This document shows, piece by piece, positions 17,275 through 24,539 of a stretch of 64,000 nt of DNA (positions within the stretch are counted from its first letter, which is position 1; each line of letters begins with the position of its first letter). The stretch comes from Coleofasciculus sp. FACHB-T130 (GTDB taxonomy: Bacteria; Cyanobacteriota; Cyanobacteriia; Cyanobacteriales; FACHB-T130). Both the position numbers and the translations under genes were made by a program. The stretch is from assembly GCF_014695375.1 (NCBI RefSeq), contig NZ_JACJOG010000051.1:1-64000 (forward strand). Direction: 5' to 3'. A model generated the notes under the pieces. The model did no database searches, was not told the DNA's origin, and saw nothing but the letters and a program-made list of their open reading frames with translations.

Positions 17275-17745
17275 CTATGCCTTCGGAATCAAGTTCATAA
17301 AGGCGTCGAACTCTTGCAATACAGAGCGGAAATTTGTCACCGCTTGCTGATAATCCGCCTCTTTCGCAGCCTGATCGATTCTGACCAGATCGCTGAACAA
17401 ATCTTTTGCTGCTTGACGCGCCGCCTGTTTGTCCTTAGGAGCCAAGCTATCTGCCACACGGTTCATATTCCGTCGCAAATCTCCTAGTGGCCCGTGAATA
17501 AATGTACCCACATCTACCCATCGCCGTTGTTGGATGAAGGTTTGCAATGTGTTAAGGCGATCGCGCTGTTCTTGAATTCCCGGAAGCGATTGCTGAATCT
17601 GCTCAATCTGAGCCGCCGTGTAAGTAGGAGCCGATTTCGTTGCCGCAGTTGCACTACCGCAACTAATCATAAATGTGGCTACCACTACCAAAATTAAACC
17701 CAAAATAGACCGATAACGTGCCATCATGCTATTTTTTGAAACCAT
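17275..17745 (-). CDS. psbQ: Photosystem II lipoprotein PsbQ (CyanoQ)
   Basis: 156 residues. The N-terminus is a lipoprotein signal with lipobox MISC followed by Gly, so the mature protein is lipid-anchored on the lumenal side of the thylakoid. The rest is a four-helix-bundle type sequence with the conserved RRWVDVGTFIHGPLGDLRRNMN segment in the middle. CyanoQ stabilises the oxygen-evolving complex of photosystem II. The first ATG (17745) is used; MM at residues 7-8 is an alternative start. Confidence 0.93.
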   Translation of the reverse strand: MVSKNSMMARYRSILGLILVVVATFMISCGSATAATKSAPTYTAAQIEQIQQSLPGIQEQRDRLNTLQTFIQQRRWVDVGTFIHGPLGDLRRNMNRVADSLAPKDKQAARQAAKDLFSDLVRIDQAAKEADYQQAVTNFRSVLQEFDAFMNLIPKA

Positions 17746-17824
17746 GAATCAAATTTCCCCTGTTATTTTAGAGAAAAATCGGGAAAACGCGAGAGGAGAA
17801 GAGAAAAAGAGATGATATCACCCA

Positions 17825-18691
17825 TTATCCAATTGCCTGACGACGCAGAAACCCTTGAATCGCATCGCTGACTTTGTCCGACCAATGGTCTTGAGGATAA
17901 TGCCCGACTTCTTCCATCTTCATGATTTCTGCCCTCTGGATGGAACTCGCCAGCTGTTGCGCTTGAGTGAAGGGAAGCCAGGGGTCTTTCATCCCCCAGG
18001 CAATTAAAGTTGGCTGCGTCCAGCTTTGAAAACCGGATTCTATTTCTGCCATCGACTGCTGAAGCTGGAGATTCCGCACGGTGTACAGGAGACTTCGCCC
18101 CGCATCCGAACTTTTGAGGTAGGGACGGCGGTAAACGTCTAAATCCTTATCTGGGATGACGTAGCGGCTACCACCTTCTAAGGTTCTGTCCACCAAGAGC
18201 GGGTCTTGCGTCATCATATCGCCGACAAAAGGCAGACCCAGTTGTTGAATCTTCCAAGGCAGCTTGGCAGTCGTTGCCACAGGTGTATTGAGGATAACCA
18301 AGCGCTCGATTTTGTCTGGATGACGCAGGGCGTACTGGAGTCCCACAGAACCCAAAAATCCCTGAACAACCAGATAGAATCGCTCGATTTCCAGGTGTTG
18401 GATGAATTCTGCTAGTGCGTTGATGAAGGTATCGGGTGTATACGCAAAGTCCCGCCGCTCTGGTTTCGCCGAGAAGCCAAAACCAATCCAGTCAGGCGCG
18501 ATCGCTCTATACCCTTTCTCTGCTAATCCGGGCATTACCCCGCTCCAGCTATAACTCTGCGACGGCAACCCGTGCAGCAGCAGAACTGGCAGGTTATCAC
18601 TTCTACCAATCGGATTCTCTTCCCGGTAAAACCATTCCAAGGAACCGATCTTGATTAATTGCTCATTGGTTGACACTATCTTTGCCTGCAC
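17825..18691 (-). CDS. Alpha/beta-hydrolase fold protein lacking the nucleophile
   Basis: About 288 residues if started at the GTG at 18691, which follows GGGAG; an in-frame TTG at 18748 would add 19 residues without family support. Overall it matches haloalkane dehalogenase/epoxide hydrolase-like proteins: HGLPSQSYSW oxyanion loop, DWIGFGFS, acid DPWLPF and catalytic-His region GHYPQDHW. At the nucleophile elbow, where HDWGG or GxSxG is expected, it reads VVQGFLGSVG, placing Gly111 where Asp or Ser should be. Hydrolysis by the usual route therefore looks impossible. Its role is unknown. Confidence 0.8.
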   Translation of the reverse strand: MQAKIVSTNEQLIKIGSLEWFYREENPIGRSDNLPVLLLHGLPSQSYSWSGVMPGLAEKGYRAIAPDWIGFGFSAKPERRDFAYTPDTFINALAEFIQHLEIERFYLVVQGFLGSVGLQYALRHPDKIERLVILNTPVATTAKLPWKIQQLGLPFVGDMMTQDPLLVDRTLEGGSRYVIPDKDLDVYRRPYLKSSDAGRSLLYTVRNLQLQQSMAEIESGFQSWTQPTLIAWGMKDPWLPFTQAQQLASSIQRAEIMKMEEVGHYPQDHWSDKVSDAIQGFLRRQAIG

Positions 18692-18748
18692 ATCTCCCGG
18701 TTGCTTGAGCTTACCGCAAAAGCGGGAATCTCCGGCAAAGCAAGTCAA

Positions 18749-19112
18749 GTTTTAATTTTAGTATCCTGGTTAAAATTGCATCTACAATTCCGCTGTTGAA
18801 ATATTAGAATTTCAAGGATTTCATGATAATTCAGCAATTTTTTCTGGTATATTATTAGGAGTTTATATTTATTTTTTACTCAATTCTTTATAATGGAAAT
18901 TTAAGGGCAAGTTCAAAAAACGCACATATTTCCATTATTTGAATATACCTTAAAAAATAGCACTTGTATAGTATCCAGATTTACCATTCTTATCGCGTCA
19001 ATGAATAAACTTAAAGAAGGATGCTCTACGAAGTTGCGAAATAGAGAACATCCTGTTATATTTAAACGCCAAAACAACTGAAAAAGCGCAAGTTTAGGGG
19101 AACCCAAGCGAA
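18749..19112. other. AT-rich intergenic region with two inverted repeats
   Basis: The region separates divergent genes. TAATGGAAAT (18891-18900) is repeated inverted at 18928-18937 (ten perfect pairs, 27-base loop). A second hairpin has AGGATG near 19019 pairing with CATCCT near 19050. No open reading frame of coding character was seen. Confidence 0.45.
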
Positions 19113-19544
19113 GTGAATGCAGCTGAACAGGCCACAAACATACAAGTCGCTAGTAAGATTGCTGCTGTTGTCAATCTCTACAAATCTGAGTTTCCTGATG
19201 CAAGAGCAGATTTAAAACCTTGGGCAAACGACCCGGATACTAGAGAGTTAGTCGATCCGGATTCAATTGATATCGGCTTCCATTTTCCGGGCAGAAGTCG
19301 CTTATTTCAAAGCCGCAGCATCTTGGTACAGATTCGCTTTTACGAAGACCCCGTGACCGGAATTCGCCGTGCTATCGGTGTCGAATTAGCAGGTTTTGAC
19401 CATAAAGGCAAACAGTGGCTACTCTCGACCGTAGAGGAGTGGCAGTTTGTCGGGGAATCCCAGCCAGTGCCTGAAGTAGGGGAAAAGCTGAAGCACTTTT
19501 GTCGGCAAATATTTGAACTTTTCAACAGCGAAGAAATCGCTTAA
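19113..19544 (+). CDS. Conserved hypothetical cytosolic protein
   Basis: 143 residues, GTG start at 19113; the ATG at 19117 is in another frame. I do not recognise a named domain. The sequence reads as a compact alpha/beta protein (IDIGFHFPGRSR, ILVQIRFYEDP, IRRAIGVELAGFD, WQFVGESQP). There is no signal peptide or membrane segment. The composition fits a real cyanobacterial gene of unknown function. Confidence 0.7.
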   Translation: MNAAEQATNIQVASKIAAVVNLYKSEFPDARADLKPWANDPDTRELVDPDSIDIGFHFPGRSRLFQSRSILVQIRFYEDPVTGIRRAIGVELAGFDHKGKQWLLSTVEEWQFVGESQPVPEVGEKLKHFCRQIFELFNSEEIA

Positions 19545-19568
19545 GTCGAATGGGTAATCCCTAGGGAA

Positions 19569-20069
19569 TTACTCGATGACTTGGGTTGTCTGAGCAATGA
19601 CTACCGGCTTGCCTTCAAATTCGGCTTCCATTTTCTTCTTGACATTTAAATCATTCGTTAAGTTGTACTCTTTCTCAAAATCAGCCAGGACGAATTTACG
19701 AACTTGCCCTGTCACCGTAACATTCTTACCTTCAGCGATCGGAACTGTGGCAGAAACTGCATTCAAAACCAACACTTTTTCGCCACTGAATATTTTGTCG
19801 TCTTCTAACTGAAACGCTTTGGGACCAATAATTTCTTCAACTTCGCCACTGACCGTCACTGTCTGACCAATCAGTTGATCCGTGTTTTGAGCAACTTTTT
19901 CAACGGCTGTGGTAGGTTCAGGGGCAGCCGCTTCTTTCTGGACAGCTACGCAACCAGGAACAAGCATGGCAAGCAGCGCTAATGCGATCGCGCCGCCACT
20001 GTTCCAAAATCCTTCGGAAAAGCTCTTTGTTCTATCGGCAACCCGATTATTCGTAAATCTCTTGTTCAT
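19569..20069 (-). CDS. Putative lipoprotein with OB-fold-like domain
   Basis: 166 residues. A lipoprotein-type signal is seen with hydrophobic stretch ALALLAMLVPGC (Cys about 40). The mature part has the beta-rich pattern of small OB-fold proteins: GQTVTVSGEVEEIIG, AFQLEDD, KVLVLNA, GKNVTVTGQVRKF. Exported OB-fold proteins bind diverse ligands, so no function is proposed. It converges with the hypothetical gene at 19113-19544. Confidence 0.7.
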   Translation of the reverse strand: MNKRFTNNRVADRTKSFSEGFWNSGGAIALALLAMLVPGCVAVQKEAAAPEPTTAVEKVAQNTDQLIGQTVTVSGEVEEIIGPKAFQLEDDKIFSGEKVLVLNAVSATVPIAEGKNVTVTGQVRKFVLADFEKEYNLTNDLNVKKKMEAEFEGKPVVIAQTTQVIE

Positions 20070-20400
20070 TGCCCAAATCTCCTAAATCTACTTCGCAGCT
20101 AGTCGCTACAGCAGTAGATAACCCCCCGATAAAACCTTGATAAAGCTTTTTTCCCGCCCTTGTTAAATCACCGCCCCAAGCCAGCAATTGTAAAACCAAG
20201 CCACCAGCTTTTAAGCGGCGACTTTTCGCAACAGGACAGCGATAGCTAACTATTATTTTAAAAACGAAAACTACTGCCTAGCGTCTACCTGGGGAAGGAA
20301 AGCTTTGGCGAGAGTATCCCAATGCTTCCCCTCTACTTTTAGGGTGTTGCCTTGTTTGGGCGATCGCTTTCAGTTTTCTACTGAATGTTTTTGTGAGTTC
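20070..20400. other. Upstream region of the lipoprotein gene
   Basis: About 330 bases between two minus-strand genes. One HIP1 site near 20360. A plus-strand frame from 20305 mostly overlaps the DCC gene antisense and is not believed. No other structure is supported. Confidence 0.4.
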
Positions 20401-20817
20401 TTATTCCGTAACGCATCCCGTAGAACAAAAACTAACTGGATAACTAGATTGATAAGTGGAAGAACGCTTGCCAAAAATCGTGTAACGGTTATCGCGGATT
20501 TGTTCGTAAGTGCGATCGCCCATCCACTTCACCCCCGGTAAAGCTCGATATGCATCCACAAATACGCTGCCCATTGGCAACAATCGCCCAATTTCTTCTG
20601 CCGCATCACTTCCCTGCCACCGTCTCTCAGGCGTATCGGCATCAATCAAGATCATTCCCATTTCACAATCTTGGGATGTAATTCCAAAGTGTTTGAGGGC
20701 TTCTATATCTTGCATCGGGATGTATTGAAACATCTGCCCCTTATCTAAACTTTCCAGCAATTGCACAAGGGTGACACAGAGATTACAGTTGCCGTCATAA
20801 ATTACGTGGTAAGTCAT
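20401..20817 (-). CDS. Thiol-disulfide oxidoreductase-like DCC (DUF393) protein
   Basis: 138 residues. The family signature lies at the N-terminus: YDGNCNLC with Cys11 and Cys14 after Asp8, giving the DxxCxxC motif that names the DCC family. The rest matches the family pattern (FQYIPMQD, GSDAAEEIGRLLP, WMGDRTYEQIRDNRY). DCC proteins are thought to be thioredoxin-fold redox proteins with unknown partners. It is cytosolic, with no signal peptide. Confidence 0.88.
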   Translation of the reverse strand: MTYHVIYDGNCNLCVTLVQLLESLDKGQMFQYIPMQDIEALKHFGITSQDCEMGMILIDADTPERRWQGSDAAEEIGRLLPMGSVFVDAYRALPGVKWMGDRTYEQIRDNRYTIFGKRSSTYQSSYPVSFCSTGCVTE

Positions 20818-21432
20818 TGAGTTAACAGATGTTTTTATAAATAATTTGAGACATATTTTCGGAGCGTATATCTAAGCTGTAGATTTGATTTAACTTCAAT
20901 GACTCAACATCTGAATAAGGAGGATACACCCTTTGAGATCCACTAACTTGACGGTATCGACTACGACGCAGTCGAGCGAATTTTTAGCTAATTACTAGGA
21001 TAACCTAATCTACCAGTTTGCTAATTCTCTCGAAGGGCAGACCTAGTCTTGAAACTAACCCATAAATAGTCCACAGAGCTAAAGTTTCCAAGTAAAAGCA
21101 GAAAAAAACAGGTAGCAGTACCCAGCAATCCACACGCACAACAGTGCAAAAAAGAAGTGAGTTTGACATCTTGCACTGTTCTCAATTAGCTCCAAAACCC
21201 ACGATAAAATCGATTCATTGGCGGATTTTATTGGCGGATTATTACAACTGGTGCAAGATGTGAGCGAAACGATCTCGCACTCACAACGCGATCGCCTGCA
21301 TGGTGTATTCAGCGATCATCCCGACCGCCTGAAGACAAGCAATGTCTTAGCGGTGTATACGGCTACAGTCCTTTGAGCGGAACTCAGTAAGAATGTTCAA
21401 TTGCACGAATATTTAGGCAGTGATTAGGCGGG
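20818..21432. other. 615-base leader region of the channel gene
   Basis: No gene is seen. The region contains overlapping inverted repeats (21140-21261, listed separately) and a short direct repeat attggcgga at 21219-21242. Confidence 0.5.
21140..21261 (+). promoter_or_regulatory. Overlapping alternative hairpins before the channel gene
   Basis: AACAGTGCAA (21140-21149) pairs perfectly with TTGCACTGTT (21171-21180). The same middle strand, as ACATCTTGCAC (21166-21176), also pairs perfectly with GTGCAAGATGT (21251-21261). The two hairpins share bases and exclude each other, as in attenuators or riboswitch expression platforms. It ends 172 bases before the channel start. No known riboswitch class is recognised. 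Confidence 0.4.
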
Positions 21433-23121
21433 ATGAAACCCAAAATTATTGTCTGCGGCTTAGGTCTGACGGGGTATAAAATATTTTCCTTGCTAAGACA
21501 GCAGGGAGCGAGCGTGATTGGCATCCATGCCGAATCGATTCCTGGTGAAGATTATGATGTCGTAATAGGAGAATTACGGGCAGCTTCGACCCTGAAAGCA
21601 GCGGGGATTCAGGAAGCCCACACATTAGTGCTGGCTGGGGAAGACGAGGCGCTGAACTTAGCGATTCTCACTCAGGCACGAGTTCTCAATCCTCGGATTC
21701 GGATTATCAACAGATTATTTAATACGAGCTTGGGCGATCGCCTTAACCAGACGCTTGCAGATCACGTCACCATGAGCGTTGCTGCCCTAGCCGCGCCCGT
21801 GTTTGCCTTTGCCGCCTTAGGAAGTCGAGCGATTGGACAGTTGCGGCTGTTTAACCAAACTTGGCCCATCCACGAAGAATATATCGATGAAGTGCATCCT
21901 TGGATCGGTCGCAAGTTAAGTGACTTATGGGATGACCGTTCTCGGATGCTGATTTACTACTTGCCGGTGGACGGTCAGATGGATCTCATTTCTGCCGTCG
22001 TGTATGGGCAACCGTTACAAGCAGGCGATCGCTTAATTGTTGGCACCCAACCCAGCGTCCGCACCTCCGGCAAACCCGTACTTCCGAAACTTTTCAAAGT
22101 CCTGACCAACTTCCAACAGTTTCCGCAATACGGTCAACCGATAGCAGTTGTTACCCTAGTCCTCCTGATCACCGTTTTTGTTGCCACCCTCACTTATGTT
22201 TGTGTCGATGCAAAAATATCTGTCGTTGACTCCCTTTATTTTTCGGTTGGCATGATTACGGGTGCTGGTGGTAACGAGAAAGTCGCAGAACACGCACCCG
22301 ACAGCATTAAAATCTTTACCGCAATGATGATGCTGCTCGGTGCTGGTGTAATCGGGATTTGCTATGCTCTCCTCAACGATTTTGTTTTAGGTACCCGGTT
22401 CAAACAATTTTGGGACGCCGCACGAGTTCCAGGGCGAAATCACTACATTGTGTGCGGACTCGGCGGTATTGGAGTTCAAATCGTCAACCAACTCCATACC
22501 CACGGACATGAGGTTGTTGTCATCGAACGCGACGCCAACAATCGCTTTCTCAACACCGTCCGCGCTTTGAAAGTGCCCGTGATTCAAGGAGATGCCAGTT
22601 TATCTGCCACCCTAAAAGCTGCCAATGTAGACAAGGCAGACGCCCTCTTAGCTGTCACCAGCGACGATATGGCAAATTTAGAGATTGCCCTTAGCGCTAA
22701 AGGGATTGCACCCAAATTAGCTGTCGTGGTGCGGAATCAAGACCCCCACTTTGCATCCCAAGCGCAAAAGGTGTTTGAATTTGATGCCGTACTGAGTCCG
22801 ACTGAATTAGCCGCACCTTCCTTTGCAGCAGCGGCTTTAGGAGGACGAATTTTAGGTAATGGGATAACTGGCGATAGTCTTTGGATCGCCTTAGCCACCA
22901 TGATTACACCAGGGCATCCGTTTTGTGGCAAGCGCGTTCAAGAATCGGCAATGGACGCCGACTTTGTGCCTTTGTATATCGAAACCAACTGCCAAACGAT
23001 TCACGGTTGGGATGTTTTGGAAACTTGCCTTAGTGCTGGCGATATTTTGTATTTGACGATGCCAGCAAATCGGCTAGAGCAATTGTGGCGCGTGACGCCT
23101 TCTCAACTTCTAGCCAGTTGA
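21433..23121 (+). CDS. Two-RCK potassium-channel-like protein with atypical pore loop
   Basis: 562 residues: an N-terminal RCK/TrkA-N domain (CGLGLTG at 8-14), transmembrane segment 236-258, pore loop, transmembrane segment about 292-319, then a second RCK domain (CGLGGIG near 341) and its C-terminal subdomain. RCK domains bind nucleotides and gate K+ flux. The pore region reads SVGMITGAGGNE where K+ channels have TVGYG, so selectivity may be lost or different. The order RCK-pore-RCK is unusual compared with pore-RCK. The stop overlaps a 12-bp stem terminator-like hairpin. Confidence 0.85.
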   Translation: MKPKIIVCGLGLTGYKIFSLLRQQGASVIGIHAESIPGEDYDVVIGELRAASTLKAAGIQEAHTLVLAGEDEALNLAILTQARVLNPRIRIINRLFNTSLGDRLNQTLADHVTMSVAALAAPVFAFAALGSRAIGQLRLFNQTWPIHEEYIDEVHPWIGRKLSDLWDDRSRMLIYYLPVDGQMDLISAVVYGQPLQAGDRLIVGTQPSVRTSGKPVLPKLFKVLTNFQQFPQYGQPIAVVTLVLLITVFVATLTYVCVDAKISVVDSLYFSVGMITGAGGNEKVAEHAPDSIKIFTAMMMLLGAGVIGICYALLNDFVLGTRFKQFWDAARVPGRNHYIVCGLGGIGVQIVNQLHTHGHEVVVIERDANNRFLNTVRALKVPVIQGDASLSATLKAANVDKADALLAVTSDDMANLEIALSAKGIAPKLAVVVRNQDPHFASQAQKVFEFDAVLSPTELAAPSFAAAALGGRILGNGITGDSLWIALATMITPGHPFCGKRVQESAMDADFVPLYIETNCQTIHGWDVLETCLSAGDILYLTMPANRLEQLWRVTPSQLLAS

Positions 23122-23142
23122 GGATTCTGTACTGGCTAGAAG
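23107..23142 (+). terminator. Terminator-like hairpin overlapping the channel stop codon
   Basis: CTTCTAGCCAGT (23107-23118) pairs perfectly with ACTGGCTAGAAG (23131-23142) around a 12-base loop; the TGA stop lies in the loop. The T-run after it is weak (cgtttag). Confidence 0.6.
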
Positions 23143-23161
23143 CGTTTAGTCAATTAGCTTT

Positions 23162-23189
23162 GTAGGGACACACAGCCCTGCGTCTCTAC
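23162..23189. repeat. Dispersed GTAGGGAC...GTCTCTAC element
   Basis: An imperfect inverted repeat starting GTAGGGACAC and ending GCGTCTCTAC. It resembles the elements at 31224-31260 and 63080-63106, which share the GTAGGGG-type arms. It lies between convergent genes. Confidence 0.5.
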
Positions 23190-23222
23190 TGCTTAAATTA
23201 ATTAACGCTGGCAGACCCTCCA

Positions 23223-24368
23223 TTAACGCAGCAGCACTCGACTCCGAGGCCCAATGGGTTGCTCAGATGTCGTCAGCTCAATCGAGCATCCTGCCGTCTG
23301 CTCGTTGGCAGAAGATGAGACACTTGTTGCGTTACTCCCTTGATTAGGCGTACAACTGGTTGCAGCTGTTGCAGAAGACTCCAAGACCACATGATTAACC
23401 TCAGTAGAGTCATTGCGGCTGAAGAGTGAGGGAGGCACATTTGCCCCGGATGGGGATGGGGATGGGGTTCCTCCACTGGCTGGACTACCACCACTGCTAA
23501 TGGGTGCTGGGGCAGATACTGGGGTGGTTATTGGGGAGGTTACTGGAGAGGTTACTGGGGTGGGTGTTGAGGAGGTGGGTGCTGGGGCGGGTGCTGGCGC
23601 TGGGACAGGTGTTGGCGCTGGGACAGGTGTTGGTGCTGGGACAGGTGTTGGCGCTGGGACAGGTGTTGGAGTAATTAAGACGGCATTCGCAGGCACTTTC
23701 ACCTGTAATTTCACCGGCATACCACCGGCAGGAATAGTAAAAGAAGGGAGGGGTTTCGGCACGGTAGGGGGCAAGTTGTTGCCGAAATTGTATTCAGATC
23801 CAAAATCAAACACGGTGGGGCTGGTGCCTCCATTGGCATCGCTATATCTAGACCCCTGACCCCTAATTTCAAATACACCTTGATACTGTTGCCCAGTTTT
23901 TGGATCGGTGACAACGCCTTCCCAGAAGCCTCTGGCGACAAATTCATCCTGAATTGTGCCAAATAAGGTGGTTCCTTCTTGCCCGGTTTGCTTTTTGGGT
24001 TGAAGATTGCCGCTAGTTAGAACTGGAGAGGTAATCGTTCCATTCGTGGAGACAACGGGAATACCGCGAAAGTCTACATAATGAGTGCCATCGGCTTTGG
24101 TTCCTACATAGCCAGGATTGGGTGCAGTGTAGACGAGGACGCCGTTGCGGAAATATTGCCCTGCGGCATTAGTATCAACTCTAGTCGTGCTTTGGTTGAA
24201 ATTTGGGTTGGCAGGGGGAAGGGTAAAGGTACCTGTGACTGTGCCAGTGCTATTGATGGTTACTTGGGCAAAAGCACCATCTGCTCCCAAGGCGACGATC
24301 GTCGCGGTTAAACTACTGCTAATCAGTAAGCTCAAGCTCAGCTGAGTTTTTGAAGATAGCGATCGCAT
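23223..24368 (-). CDS. Secreted protein with Pro-rich low-complexity C-terminal half
   Basis: 381 residues. A clear signal peptide ends near residue 34 (LGADGAFAQ). Residues 35-225 form an unrecognised, beta-rich secreted domain with repeated Gly/Thr. Residues about 230-310 are a Pro/Ala/Thr/Val tract with a repeated PTPVPA unit, likely a flexible or wall-spanning linker. The tail is Ser-rich and contains two Cys that could form a disulfide. Repeats in this tract are DNA-level tandem repeats (gctgggacaggtgttg). Function is unknown. Confidence 0.8.
   Translation of the reverse strand: MRSLSSKTQLSLSLLISSSLTATIVALGADGAFAQVTINSTGTVTGTFTLPPANPNFNQSTTRVDTNAAGQYFRNGVLVYTAPNPGYVGTKADGTHYVDFRGIPVVSTNGTITSPVLTSGNLQPKKQTGQEGTTLFGTIQDEFVARGFWEGVVTDPKTGQQYQGVFEIRGQGSRYSDANGGTSPTVFDFGSEYNFGNNLPPTVPKPLPSFTIPAGGMPVKLQVKVPANAVLITPTPVPAPTPVPAPTPVPAPTPVPAPAPAPAPTSSTPTPVTSPVTSPITTPVSAPAPISSGGSPASGGTPSPSPSGANVPPSLFSRNDSTEVNHVVLESSATAATSCTPNQGSNATSVSSSANEQTAGCSIELTTSEQPIGPRSRVLLR
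23582..23672 (-). repeat. 18-bp-type tandem repeat coding PTPVPA
   Basis: The plus-strand unit is about ggtgttggcgctgggaca, repeated several times with small changes, coding the Pro-Ala-Pro-Thr-Pro-Val tract of the secreted protein. The 18-base unit preserves the frame. Confidence 0.75.
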
Positions 24369-24539
24369 AAATATTCTTTCCGATTGGTATTAGCCAAAAA
24401 ATAGAGCGATCGCATCATGGCAAAGCAAAGCTTCCGCCAGTTTGTGCCTCACTCAATCACATATACTGGGGAATTTTGCCGAAACCGCAACGGGTTATTT
24501 CATTTATCAGAGCTTTTTCGCTTTTACTGGCTTTTCTCC

